Source: Methylococcales bacterium
GTDB lineage: Bacteria; Pseudomonadota; Gammaproteobacteria; Methylococcales; Methylomonadaceae
Direction of reading: 5' to 3'
DNA length: 56,212 bases
Assembly (NCBI GenBank): GCA_028715725.1
Contig: JAQURG010000021.1
Coordinates: forward strand, 1 to 56,212
Both the position numbers and the translations under genes were made by a program. The notes under the pieces are model-generated. The model did not search any database and was not told the DNA's origin. It was given only the letters and a program-made list of their open reading frames with translations. This document shows, piece by piece, positions 34,521 to 42,595 of the stretch; the first letter of the stretch is position 1, and every line of letters begins with the position of its first letter.

Positions 34521-35930
34521 TCAAGCTGTCTGTGCCAATTTGCTGTGGCGAATGGAATAGCCAAAATAGACAATCAAACCTATAGCCAGCCAAACAATAA
34601 AACGTAGCCAGGTGATGGAAGGCAGAAAGGCCATCAGCGCGCCGCAAGATAATATGCCCAATACGGGAAACAAGGGACTAAACGGCGAGCGAAAAGGGCG
34701 CTCCATATCCGGTTTGGTAATACGCAATACAATGACTCCCAAACACACCAGTACAAACGCAGCCAGAGTGCCGATATTAACCAGCTCAGCCAAATCGCCC
34801 AGCGGTATGAATCCTGCTATCAGCGACATAATGATCCCGCAAATTACAATGACGCGGATGGGTGTTTGAGTCCTGGAATTAATCTTGTTAAAAAAAGACG
34901 ACAGCAAGCCATCACGTGACATGGCGAAAATGATGCGCGTCAATCCATAGTAAAGCACCAGCATGACCGTTGTGAGACCTGCGATAACACCTGTTGCAAT
35001 CAATGCCGATGCCCAGTTGAATCCAATCAGTGTTAGCGCGTGAGACACCGGTGACGCAACATTAAGGTCTGTATAGGGTACAACACCCGTGAGTAGGCCG
35101 GAGACTATGATGTAAATGAGTGTACAAAAAGACAATGAGACAATGATGCCGAAAGGCAGGTCGCGTTGCGGATTTTGGGCTTCTTCGGCCGCGGTAGAGA
35201 CAGCGTCAAAGCCAACATAAGCAAAGAAAACCAGAGATGCCCCGGCCAGAACGCCGGTCGTTTTACCGTCAGGCAAAGTTTGAAACCAGCCGAACGGCAT
35301 AAAGGGATGCCAATTGTCAGGGTGGACATTGAAGGCGGCAACACCGATAAATATACTGATCGACAGAAGTTTTACAAATACCATGGCATTGTTGGCTTTG
35401 GCGCTATGTTTGACCCCTATTATCAATAACACCATTAATATCAGTATAATAGCTGATGCGGGCAAGTTAATTAATCCGCCAAGCCTGGGTGCTTTGGTTA
35501 ATACATCGGGTAAAGGAAATCCAATAGCCGTAAGCGCATTATTAAAATAACCAGACCAGCCATTAGCGACCGCCGCCACTGAAATACCATACTCCAGCAG
35601 TAAATCCCAGCCTATAATAAAAGCAATCAATTCTCCAAAAGCGGCGTAGCTGTAACCATAAGCACTACCGCACCCCCCGACCGAAGATGATAATTCCGCA
35701 TAAGATAGCGCTGCAAAAGCACAGGCAAATCCGGCGATAACGAAAGATAGCACGATGGCAGGGCCGGATTGTGTTGCAGCTGCAATCCCGGTCAGTACGA
35801 AAATACCGGTGCCTATAATGGCGCCAATTCCAAGAAAGGCCAGATCCCATGCTGACAGGCAACGTTTGAGAACGTGATCCGCTTCTTCATGAGAAAAAAT
35901 ATGTTTGGTGCGAAATATTGGCAGCGACAT
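34521..35930 (-). CDS. APC-family amino acid permease (cationic amino acid transporter type)
   Basis: This 469-aa protein has about twelve membrane helices. Family motifs are GIGAIIGTGIFVLTGIAA near the N-terminus, SYAELSSSVGGCGSAYGYSY, and FFAYVGFDAVSTAAEEAQNP. The sequence is closest in style to YfnA/CAT-type permeases (LPIFRTKHI...LKRCLSAWDLAFLG). The substrate, probably a neutral or basic amino acid, cannot be fixed. It is monocistronic and convergent with the c-di-GMP gene. Confidence 0.85.
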   Translation of the reverse strand: MSLPIFRTKHIFSHEEADHVLKRCLSAWDLAFLGIGAIIGTGIFVLTGIAAATQSGPAIVLSFVIAGFACAFAALSYAELSSSVGGCGSAYGYSYAAFGELIAFIIGWDLLLEYGISVAAVANGWSGYFNNALTAIGFPLPDVLTKAPRLGGLINLPASAIILILMVLLIIGVKHSAKANNAMVFVKLLSISIFIGVAAFNVHPDNWHPFMPFGWFQTLPDGKTTGVLAGASLVFFAYVGFDAVSTAAEEAQNPQRDLPFGIIVSLSFCTLIYIIVSGLLTGVVPYTDLNVASPVSHALTLIGFNWASALIATGVIAGLTTVMLVLYYGLTRIIFAMSRDGLLSSFFNKINSRTQTPIRVIVICGIIMSLIAGFIPLGDLAELVNIGTLAAFVLVCLGVIVLRITKPDMERPFRSPFSPLFPVLGILSCGALMAFLPSITWLRFIVWLAIGLIVYFGYSIRHSKLAQTA

Positions 35931-36151
35931 TATAGGGACTCTTCTTTATGGTTAAATAAGGATGTGCGGATGATGATGGACATAGACCATTCTCGAATTA
36001 TAGCGCACACAGCAATGGATAATACTCAAAATGAAGCGGGAAGTCTGCCTCCCTCTACAGGCTGACAATTTCAGGATCAGGCGGTTTCGCCTCATAAGAG
36101 CAGTCTGTCAGTAAAAAATCCTCAAACAGATACCAGGGAATGAGAAAAAAT

Positions 36152-38161
36152 CTAGACCGTGATCAGCTCTTGCAATATCCTGATTTCGTCCCTGAGTTTT
36201 GCGGCCTGCTCAAATTCGAGATTTTTCGCATATTGATACATGGCGTCTTCCAATTGTTTCAGCTTTTTGCCCATCTGCCTGGGCGTCATGGCCTTGTAGT
36301 CTGCTGAATATTCCGCCACTTTGCCGAGTTTTTTATCACCGGAAGGAAGGCCTGAGCCGGGAATCGATATCTGAAGAATATCGGTGACTGATTTATAAAT
36401 CGTAGCTGGCTCAATATGATGTTCAATATTAAACTGATGCTGTTTTTCACGTCGACGATCGGTTTCTTCTATCGCCTGCTGCATTGAGCGAGTAATTCTA
36501 TCCCCATACAGAATGGCTTTTCCATTAATATTTCTTGCCGCTCGGCCAATCGTCTGCACCAAAGACACCACTGAGCGAAGGAAACCTTCCTTGTCTGCAT
36601 CAAGAATAGCAACCAGAGACACCTCGGGAATATCAAGACCTTCGCGCAGCAAGTTAATGCCAACCAATACATCAAACTGCCCTAACCTCAAATCCCGTAT
36701 AATCTCGACTCTTTCCACGGTGTCGACATCAGAATGCAAGTACCGCACTCGAATGCCATGTTCCGACAAATATTCCGTTAAATCCTCCGCCATTCTTTTG
36801 GTCAGTGTAGTGACCAGCACGCGTTCTTTCGCTCCGATACGCAAATTGATTTCTGATAATAAATCATCAACCTGAGTTGTGGCCGGGCGCACTTCCACCA
36901 CAGGATCAAGCAGTCCCGTGGGTCTGACGACTTGTTCGGCGAACACGCCTGAATGCTCTCTTTCGTAAGGGCCCGGCGTAGCTGAAATATAAATCCGCTG
37001 CGATGATTTCGCCTCAAATTCAGCGAATGTTAAAGGGCGATTGTCCAGTGCGGACGGTAATCTGAAGCCGTATTCAACCAGCGTTTCCTTGCGCGATCGG
37101 TCGCCCTTATACATCGCGCCAATCTGCGGCACAGTGACATGACTTTCATCAATAATGACCAGCGCATCAGCCGGCAAATAATCAAACATCGTCGGCGGCG
37201 CCTCCCCCGGCCCTCTGCCCGACAGGAAACGGGAATAATTTTCGATGCCGGAGCAATAACCAACTTCCAGTATCATTTCAATATCAAACAGCGTCCGCTG
37301 CTCGAGCCGCTGCGCTTCCACGAGCTTGTTTAATGAATGCAATTGCTTAAGACGCCCCTTAAGCTCGGCCTTGATCGCGTCAACCGCCGACAACAATTGC
37401 TCGCGTGGCGTGACATAATGGCTCTTGGGATAAACGGTATAGCGCGCCAGCCGCCGGATGACTTCTCCTGTTAATGGATCGAATAATGACAGCCGCTCCA
37501 CTTCATCATCGAATAATTCGACCCTTAACGCTTCGCTGTCCGACTCAGCAGGAAAAATATCGATGACTTCGCCGCGCACGCGATAAGTCGCTCTGCGCAA
37601 TTCCGTATCATTACGCGTATATTGCATTTCCGCCAGACGGCGCAAAATGGTGCGCTGATTGATCAGGTCGCCTTTTACCAGATGCAGCACCATCTGGAAG
37701 TATGATTCAGGCTCGCCCAAGCCATAAATTGCCGAAACCGTAGCCACGACAATCGAATCCTCTCTTTCAATTAATGCCTTGGTGGCCGACAAACGCATCT
37801 GTTCGATATGCTCATTGATGGCGGCATCTTTATCAATGAAAGTATCGGATGCCGGAACATAGGCTTCCGGCTGATAATAGTCATAATACGAAACAAAATA
37901 TTCAACACTGTTTTCCGGAAAAAACTCCTTCATTTCGCCATATAACTGCGCCGCCAGGGTTTTATTAGGCGCCATAATCATCGCCGGCCGCTGCACTGCA
38001 TTAATGACATTAGCGATGGTAAAGGTTTTTCCGGAACCGGTTACACCCAGCAGGGTTTGATGGACTTCGCCGTCGTTCAAGCCCTCAATCAGGGCTTTTA
38101 TAGCAGTGGGCTGATCGCCGGCCGGTTTAAACTGGCTGTAGATTTTAAATTGTTTTTTCAC
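36152..38161 (-). CDS. uvrB: excinuclease ABC subunit B
   Basis: This 669-aa protein has Walker [16 protein letters not shown] (about 39-53), the damage-verifying beta-hairpin region [19 protein letters not shown], and helicase motifs DESHV and [11 protein letters not shown]-terminal UVR domain follows ([20 protein letters not shown]). Length and motifs are standard. It uses a GTG start at 38161 with GAG upstream. It acts in nucleotide-excision repair with UvrA and UvrC. No SOS box is obvious upstream. Confidence 0.95.
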   Translation of the reverse strand: MKKQFKIYSQFKPAGDQPTAIKALIEGLNDGEVHQTLLGVTGSGKTFTIANVINAVQRPAMIMAPNKTLAAQLYGEMKEFFPENSVEYFVSYYDYYQPEAYVPASDTFIDKDAAINEHIEQMRLSATKALIEREDSIVVATVSAIYGLGEPESYFQMVLHLVKGDLINQRTILRRLAEMQYTRNDTELRRATYRVRGEVIDIFPAESDSEALRVELFDDEVERLSLFDPLTGEVIRRLARYTVYPKSHYVTPREQLLSAVDAIKAELKGRLKQLHSLNKLVEAQRLEQRTLFDIEMILEVGYCSGIENYSRFLSGRGPGEAPPTMFDYLPADALVIIDESHVTVPQIGAMYKGDRSRKETLVEYGFRLPSALDNRPLTFAEFEAKSSQRIYISATPGPYEREHSGVFAEQVVRPTGLLDPVVEVRPATTQVDDLLSEINLRIGAKERVLVTTLTKRMAEDLTEYLSEHGIRVRYLHSDVDTVERVEIIRDLRLGQFDVLVGINLLREGLDIPEVSLVAILDADKEGFLRSVVSLVQTIGRAARNINGKAILYGDRITRSMQQAIEETDRRREKQHQFNIEHHIEPATIYKSVTDILQISIPGSGLPSGDKKLGKVAEYSADYKAMTPRQMGKKLKQLEDAMYQYAKNLEFEQAAKLRDEIRILQELITV

Positions 38162-38329
38162 TTGAATTTCTCACTGGGTTTCAGACTATTCCTGAATGGT
38201 CATATCTGTCAGACTCAATCCTGTCAGTATTCATTGCATTCCATTGAGGAATATTGTTACTCAATTCTGCTGGAGAGTTCTGGGAAGAAGACAGTTTAAA
38301 AAGTGCACTTTCTCCGGGCCAACTTTTTA

Positions 38330-39121
38330 TTATTCAAGAAGACTGACTTTATCGCCGATGCAAATTTGTCCGCCAACCCCGCTGGTAATCATCCCGATTG
38401 CGAAAGTCGGTTTTTCCTGATTGAAGGCTCTGGTCAGCGTTTTAAGGACCGGCAAGTCCCGTTTGCCGGAGTCAGGATTCACCTGTGTAGCAAGACATCT
38501 GCCCTTTGGCGCTACAACCTCGAAGATAACCTTGCCTATACGAATCTTTCGGCCTATCCAGCTTTGCTCTTGCCAGGCTTCCAGACCTTCAATCGCAATA
38601 TTTGAGCGGAAACGAAGCTCACTGAGATCTGCATTGCCAACGGCAGAGGCTACGGCTGCCACGCTTTCGCGGCTATGCAGGGTTATCTGGCCTGCTTCAT
38701 TATCCTGATAACGGGCCGTGATTCCGTCTCCAACGACTTGAAGCGGGAGCCGTTCCGGATGCGAGGAAAGCGGATTCTCGTCCAGTTGAAGAACATAATT
38801 TTCAACTGCTGCCGCTATTCGCTTGCGTCCATTGTCATCCAGCGCCTCATCAACGAGAACAGCATCTTCCAGGTTGATATGCAGATGTAGCGCCTCATGA
38901 TCGAACCGAAGCTTAAGCCGGGCCAGGCCAGGCGTATTCACTAACGCAATAAACTCATGCTTTTTACTCCAGGCATCACCCAGTACCCCCGAGTTGGCAA
39001 AGCGGATGCCGAGCACTCGATCGCCGGCAATTCGTCCCTCATCGAGAACGGTTAAAATTTTGCACGCTTCCGGTGTAAAGCTTTTCACAGGATAACGATA
39101 TAGCGCGGTAACATTTGGCAT
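38330..39121 (-). CDS. MOSC domain protein (YcbX-like N-terminal beta-barrel)
   Basis: This 263-aa protein has an N-terminal MOSC_N domain (ALYRYPVKSFTPEAC, GDRVLGIRF) and a C-terminal MOSC domain (RFRSNIAIEG, GRCLATQVNPDSGKRD) with a conserved cysteine in the GRC motif. MOSC proteins bind the molybdenum cofactor; YcbX and mARC-type members reduce N-hydroxylated compounds. No 2Fe-2S ferredoxin domain follows, unlike E. coli YcbX, so an external electron donor would be needed. It is 168 bp upstream of uvrB on the same strand. Confidence 0.8.
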   Translation of the reverse strand: MPNVTALYRYPVKSFTPEACKILTVLDEGRIAGDRVLGIRFANSGVLGDAWSKKHEFIALVNTPGLARLKLRFDHEALHLHINLEDAVLVDEALDDNGRKRIAAAVENYVLQLDENPLSSHPERLPLQVVGDGITARYQDNEAGQITLHSRESVAAVASAVGNADLSELRFRSNIAIEGLEAWQEQSWIGRKIRIGKVIFEVVAPKGRCLATQVNPDSGKRDLPVLKTLTRAFNQEKPTFAIGMITSGVGGQICIGDKVSLLE

Positions 39122-39176
39122 TAATACTGTTCAGAAACAAATAAAACACTTTAGAGACATACGCCATGTTCAACTT

Positions 39177-39642
39177 TTACACGGCAACCAATGTTTCAAG
39201 ATGCAAGGGGTGGATTACCGAGGCCTGATTCAAAAAGACACCGACCGTATGTGCGAGTAATTTGCGAATAAAGCGATGGGTCAAATGCCGGCTATCTCGT
39301 GCCCGAACTTTCTCCATATGAAAGCGCTCGGTCAATTGTCCAATGACGGTTTCAACTCATCGTCCGGCTTTCAACAGTGGGCTGACAGCCGCTTTAGGCC
39401 TTGGGTCTTTTTGGAGCGCGAGCCTAAATGGGGGAACCTGGAATGCCAGGGGTTATGGAAATACTGCCGGGCGCTTTTGTCCTGGTCTTTACCGATAAAT
39501 TCACCGACGATTTCCATCGTAATGATCTCGCCGTCCGTTAATTTGGCTGAAAACCACGCCTGCGCAGCGGCGTTTTCACAAGCTGGCGGAAACTATCTTC
39601 CACACAACAATACCCATTAATGATAAAGTCTTTGATAGACAT
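39177..39642 (-). mobile_element. IS982-family transposase remnant with internal deletion
   Basis: From the ATG at 39642 the reading begins MSIKDFIINGYCCVEDSFRQ. After a one-base loss it continues LTDGEIITMEIVGEFIG and the phrase QYFHNPWHSRFPHLGSRS, the start of IS982-type transposases. The final part, ERFHMEKVRARDSRHLTHRF, ends at TAA 39177-39179 and is the family C-terminus. Full transposases are about 290 aa; only about 155 codons remain, so the centre with the catalytic residues is deleted. I could not define terminal repeats. Confidence 0.75.
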
Positions 39643-39775
39643 GGCTGTTCTCCAAATGTTACGTGCTTTTCGCTAAAACAACCCTACAGGGGTTCAGTCA
39701 TGCTTTCCACTCAATTAAAAGCCGAATATCGCGTTTAAGTTATCCTTTATGGAAAAATATGGAAAAAACTGAACT

Positions 39776-41041
39776 TTAAGTTCCCCGATAATAACCCCTT
39801 GTTGAGCCATTATTCTGCTTTTTAATACCCGTCTTTACCTCTTGTTTTTTCCTCTTACTGACTGTAGCTGATCCCTGCTTCTTACTGTTGTTTGCTGTAA
39901 CTGTGGGCTGTTTTTTGTTTTTACCAGCGGTTTTAGTTCCGTGCATATTATTTTTTTTCGTCGTCACTGATTCTGATTTTTTAGCGATAATCATTGGAGA
40001 TAACTTTTTAGCTACAACTGTGGAGATAGGTTTTGGAATTTTGGCTACAGGTTCTTGTACGGGTTCCGGGGCGGCCGCGGGAAGTTCCTCTTCCAGTGGG
40101 GGTAACCTTTCATAAAGCGCTACCGGCGTTCCATCCAGGTCTTTAAGCGCCTGATTTAAAGCGACCTGATCAAACTCAGGCAGTTCCCCGTTATTGGCTT
40201 TTTGAATAAGGGCTAAAGCGGCGGCATATCGTTCATCCTGGGTCTTTTCTTCCCCTTCCAGGTCCGGATGTGCTTCGATATATAAGGTATTGTTCAACCA
40301 GCCAACCTTGATGGGCTGCTTGACGATATAAACCGGTGTTCCGACAGGTACGGAATGATATAAAGCTTCAATATCTTCAGGATACATGCGCACACAACCA
40401 TGTGTAATTTGCATGCCGATACCATAGATTTTATCAACATCGGTACCGTGTATTCGATATTCTCCGGGTAAAGCCAGATGTAACGCATAAGCCCCCAAGG
40501 GATTATTAGGGCCAGGCGGTACCACAGCAGGTAAAGGATCGCCATTGGCCGCATGTTCACGCCTGATCGATTCCGGCGGATGCCATGACGGGTCTTTCAC
40601 TTTTTTGGCGACCCTGGTCTTGCCTAAGGGGGTTTTCCAATCTTGCCTGCCAATTCCATGAGCATACGATTTTACAATGCCGGGTTGATCCGCAGGATAA
40701 TAATACATGCGATATTCAGCGATATTCAAGGTGATACCCTCATGAGGTGTATCCGGCAAAATTCGTCTATTGGGTAAACGTACCACAGTATCTTTTTTGA
40801 TGAGCCAGCGGTCAAGCTTGGGATTTAACGTTACTATTTCTGTTTGTCCCAGATTAAAGTGCCTGGCCACATCCAGTAAAGTTTGGTCATGATCTACTGT
40901 TATCGACTCAGTATCACCGGCGGATGAGGCGACAACTCTATCGCCGCTATTTTCCGGTAAACTGTAAGTAATGGCATATGCAGCATTATTAACTACAGCT
41001 AGCAATAACAATGAAAATGCAAAGAGATTACGGGTTTTCAT
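39776..41041 (-). CDS. L,D-transpeptidase with LysM domain and basic C-terminal tail
   Basis: This 421-aa exported protein has a signal peptide (cleavage near AAYA, residue 23) and a LysM-like domain (about 47-92; DQTLLDVARHFNLGQTEIV). A YkuD catalytic domain follows (about 100-235) with HGTDVDKIYGIGMQITHGCV, nucleophile Cys216. It belongs to the ErfK/YbiS group, which links peptidoglycan 3-3 or attaches Braun's lipoprotein. After a Pro/Glu-rich linker (about 310-335), residues 336-421 are strongly Lys-rich and low complexity (TKKNNMHGTKTAGKNKKQ), unlike the short E. coli enzymes. Confidence 0.85.
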   Translation of the reverse strand: MKTRNLFAFSLLLLAVVNNAAYAITYSLPENSGDRVVASSAGDTESITVDHDQTLLDVARHFNLGQTEIVTLNPKLDRWLIKKDTVVRLPNRRILPDTPHEGITLNIAEYRMYYYPADQPGIVKSYAHGIGRQDWKTPLGKTRVAKKVKDPSWHPPESIRREHAANGDPLPAVVPPGPNNPLGAYALHLALPGEYRIHGTDVDKIYGIGMQITHGCVRMYPEDIEALYHSVPVGTPVYIVKQPIKVGWLNNTLYIEAHPDLEGEEKTQDERYAAALALIQKANNGELPEFDQVALNQALKDLDGTPVALYERLPPLEEELPAAAPEPVQEPVAKIPKPISTVVAKKLSPMIIAKKSESVTTKKNNMHGTKTAGKNKKQPTVTANNSKKQGSATVSKRKKQEVKTGIKKQNNGSTRGYYRGT

Positions 41042-41402
41042 TACGATGATCTTCTCGGGAACAATAAATTTCAGGAATCAGCACTGATTGAGAACGAACC
41101 GCAACTAATGCTTTTTTCAGACGTCCCATTTTATCATGAGCCTTTTAACTAAACCATTTATAACTCCGGACAATTGTAACTGCCTGGGCAAATCATTAAT
41201 AAAATGTCTTTTTTACAAAAGGATCAGTTTATAGCCAGTTATATTGACGGATTTGTACTACGGCTTTGGGCTATTAATAGAAAAATTCGTGCTTTTATAG
41301 ACTTAAGCAGCGATAAAAGAGTTCATTCAGGCTGACAAATTGAAGAGATTCCTAATACAACAGAGAAGGTAAAATAAGTTTGTTTTTGAGGTTTTGTTTG
41401 AT
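41042..41402. other. AT-rich intergenic stretch, nothing recognised
   Basis: This separates the transpeptidase start from the decayed heme-d1 locus; both are on the minus strand. I find no ORF with plausible initiation and no clear promoter or terminator motif. Confidence 0.3.
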
Positions 41403-41451
41403 TCATGTGCCTAGGGTATAAGTTCTGCTTGTAGCCAATACTTGGTGGGAG

Positions 41452-41597
41452 CTATCCGCCACGACTTCTGAAACCGGTTTTTTTAGAATTTTTGTGCTGT
41501 ACAGTACGTCGCAACCTTGATTGAAATCGCCAAGTAAATCGGCAATCTGCTGAACTTGTTTATCAACCTCTTCCCGGGTTTTGCCATGTACCATGTG
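41452..41597 (-). pseudogene. C-terminal fragment of a siroheme-decarboxylase-like (NirDL/AhbB) gene
   Basis: The frame reads HMVHGKTREEVDKQVQQIAD, then LLGDFNQGCDVLYSTKILKK, which recalls the C-terminal Lrp-like half of siroheme decarboxylases (MVHG.. and VL(Y/F)S...KK). After ILKK the frame shifts in a run of seven A residues. With eight A it would end TGFRSRGG and stop at 41452-41454. The N-terminal half is missing; a REP-like hairpin directly abuts the fragment upstream. The unshifted frame reads on to 41403. It is not functional as it stands. Confidence 0.55.
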
Positions 41598-41646
41598 TGT
41601 GGGAGCGGCGTTAGCCGCGAAGAGCGCGGCTAACGCCGCTCCCACA
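41598..41646. repeat. REP-like palindromic element, copy 2 (deletion junction)
   Basis: A perfect 22-bp stem (41598-41619 with 41625-41646) closes an AAGAG loop, the same loop as the copy at 22437-22477. The shared 18-bp core differs at one stem position on each arm: T-A in copy 1 is G-C here. It sits exactly between the cytochrome remnant and the siroheme-decarboxylase remnant and is read in frame as Ala-rich sequence. Confidence 0.85.
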
Positions 41647-42107
41647 TGTTGATAAATAGCGCCCCTTATGTTATTGATGTCCTCGATTTCATAGGTCGGC
41701 TTGGCCGGCAGCGTGCTTTCGTCTTTAACATAGACTTTTACCGATGCTTTGACGTCATCAATCGTCCAGGCCGGATTGGCGAGTTTGGGGGTTTTCTGTA
41801 AATATTTAACCAGGCCGCGAATTTATCATCTGATAAGCGGCCGTAAAATGGAGGCATCAAGGTATCAAAACTGCCGGTCATAACAATAGTGCGCAAAACT
41901 GTAGGGGTTCAGCCTTTCAACGTTTCGGAATTTAACGCCGGAGCGAGGAATCCGCCATGGTCTGAGCCATGACAACTGGCAATTTTCCTCATACAGTTTA
42001 CGCGTCTTTTACGCATAGTCTGATGCAGCTTGTGCGCTTAGCTGCAATAGAAGGGCGGCTTAACTGGTCATGACCGATTTGGATAAAAATTTTTTCGTTG
42101 CTTTCAT
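41647..42107 (-). pseudogene. decayed cytochrome c / d1-type (NirN/NirS-like) gene, N-terminal part
   Basis: From the ATG at 42107 the frame begins as a signal peptide (MKATKKFL...ALLLQLSAQAA) interrupted by two TAA codons. The heme site reads ENC then, after a 2-base loss, SCHGSDHGGFLAPAL; restored it would be CASCHG. Then follow TGA, TVLRTIVMTGSFDTLMPPFY, another frameshift, LVKYLQKTPKLANPAWTIDD and YEIEDINNI. This is the c-domain and linker of NirN/NirS-type cytochromes. The d1 propeller is gone. At least five inactivating lesions. Confidence 0.65.
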
Positions 42108-42595
42108 TCTTATAGATTCCAGGTAGTGTTGAATCAATATTATCTTGTCTGCTTGAAAAGCTCAAGTTTGATTTCAATTTATCGTTCTTTTTTGGTCAGA
42201 ACACTTATTTATTGTTCATTTAAGTCAAATGAGCTGCATCCTGTTACTGTCCGGAAAACCCTTTATTTATAGCTGTTTAATCGAAGGTTGAGTGTATGAG
42301 TGATTGCTGGAAACGTCAAAATCCGATTCGGCTTTAACATAAAGTCCATCCAATTATGATTTATATTGCGGCTTGATATTAATCTGAACTCAGTGCCGAG
42401 TTACTAAAACGGGTGCATTGCCGCCCTTCAATTGTATATACTATGCGTTTTTATCAGAGCATTATGTTCCCTCCTGATTGTTGCAGTTTCCTAGGTAATT
42501 TTGCAAACTGAGTCAATATCGGGCCAAAATGACTGAACTGTATTTCTTAATACTAAATTTTGAAGCCAAGCATAACCGTCCCAACAGGATCAAAC
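42108..42595 (+). promoter_or_regulatory. long AT-rich region upstream of the PDH operon
   Basis: There is no gene here. A TATACT hexamer at 42437-42442 is a possible -10 element, but the nearest TTGCCG (42418-42423) is too close for a normal -35. A dyad CAGTTT (42484-42489) with AAACTG (42505-42510) lies about 85 bp before the start and could be an operator. I see no PdhR-type AATTGGT/ACCAATT box. Confidence 0.3.
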
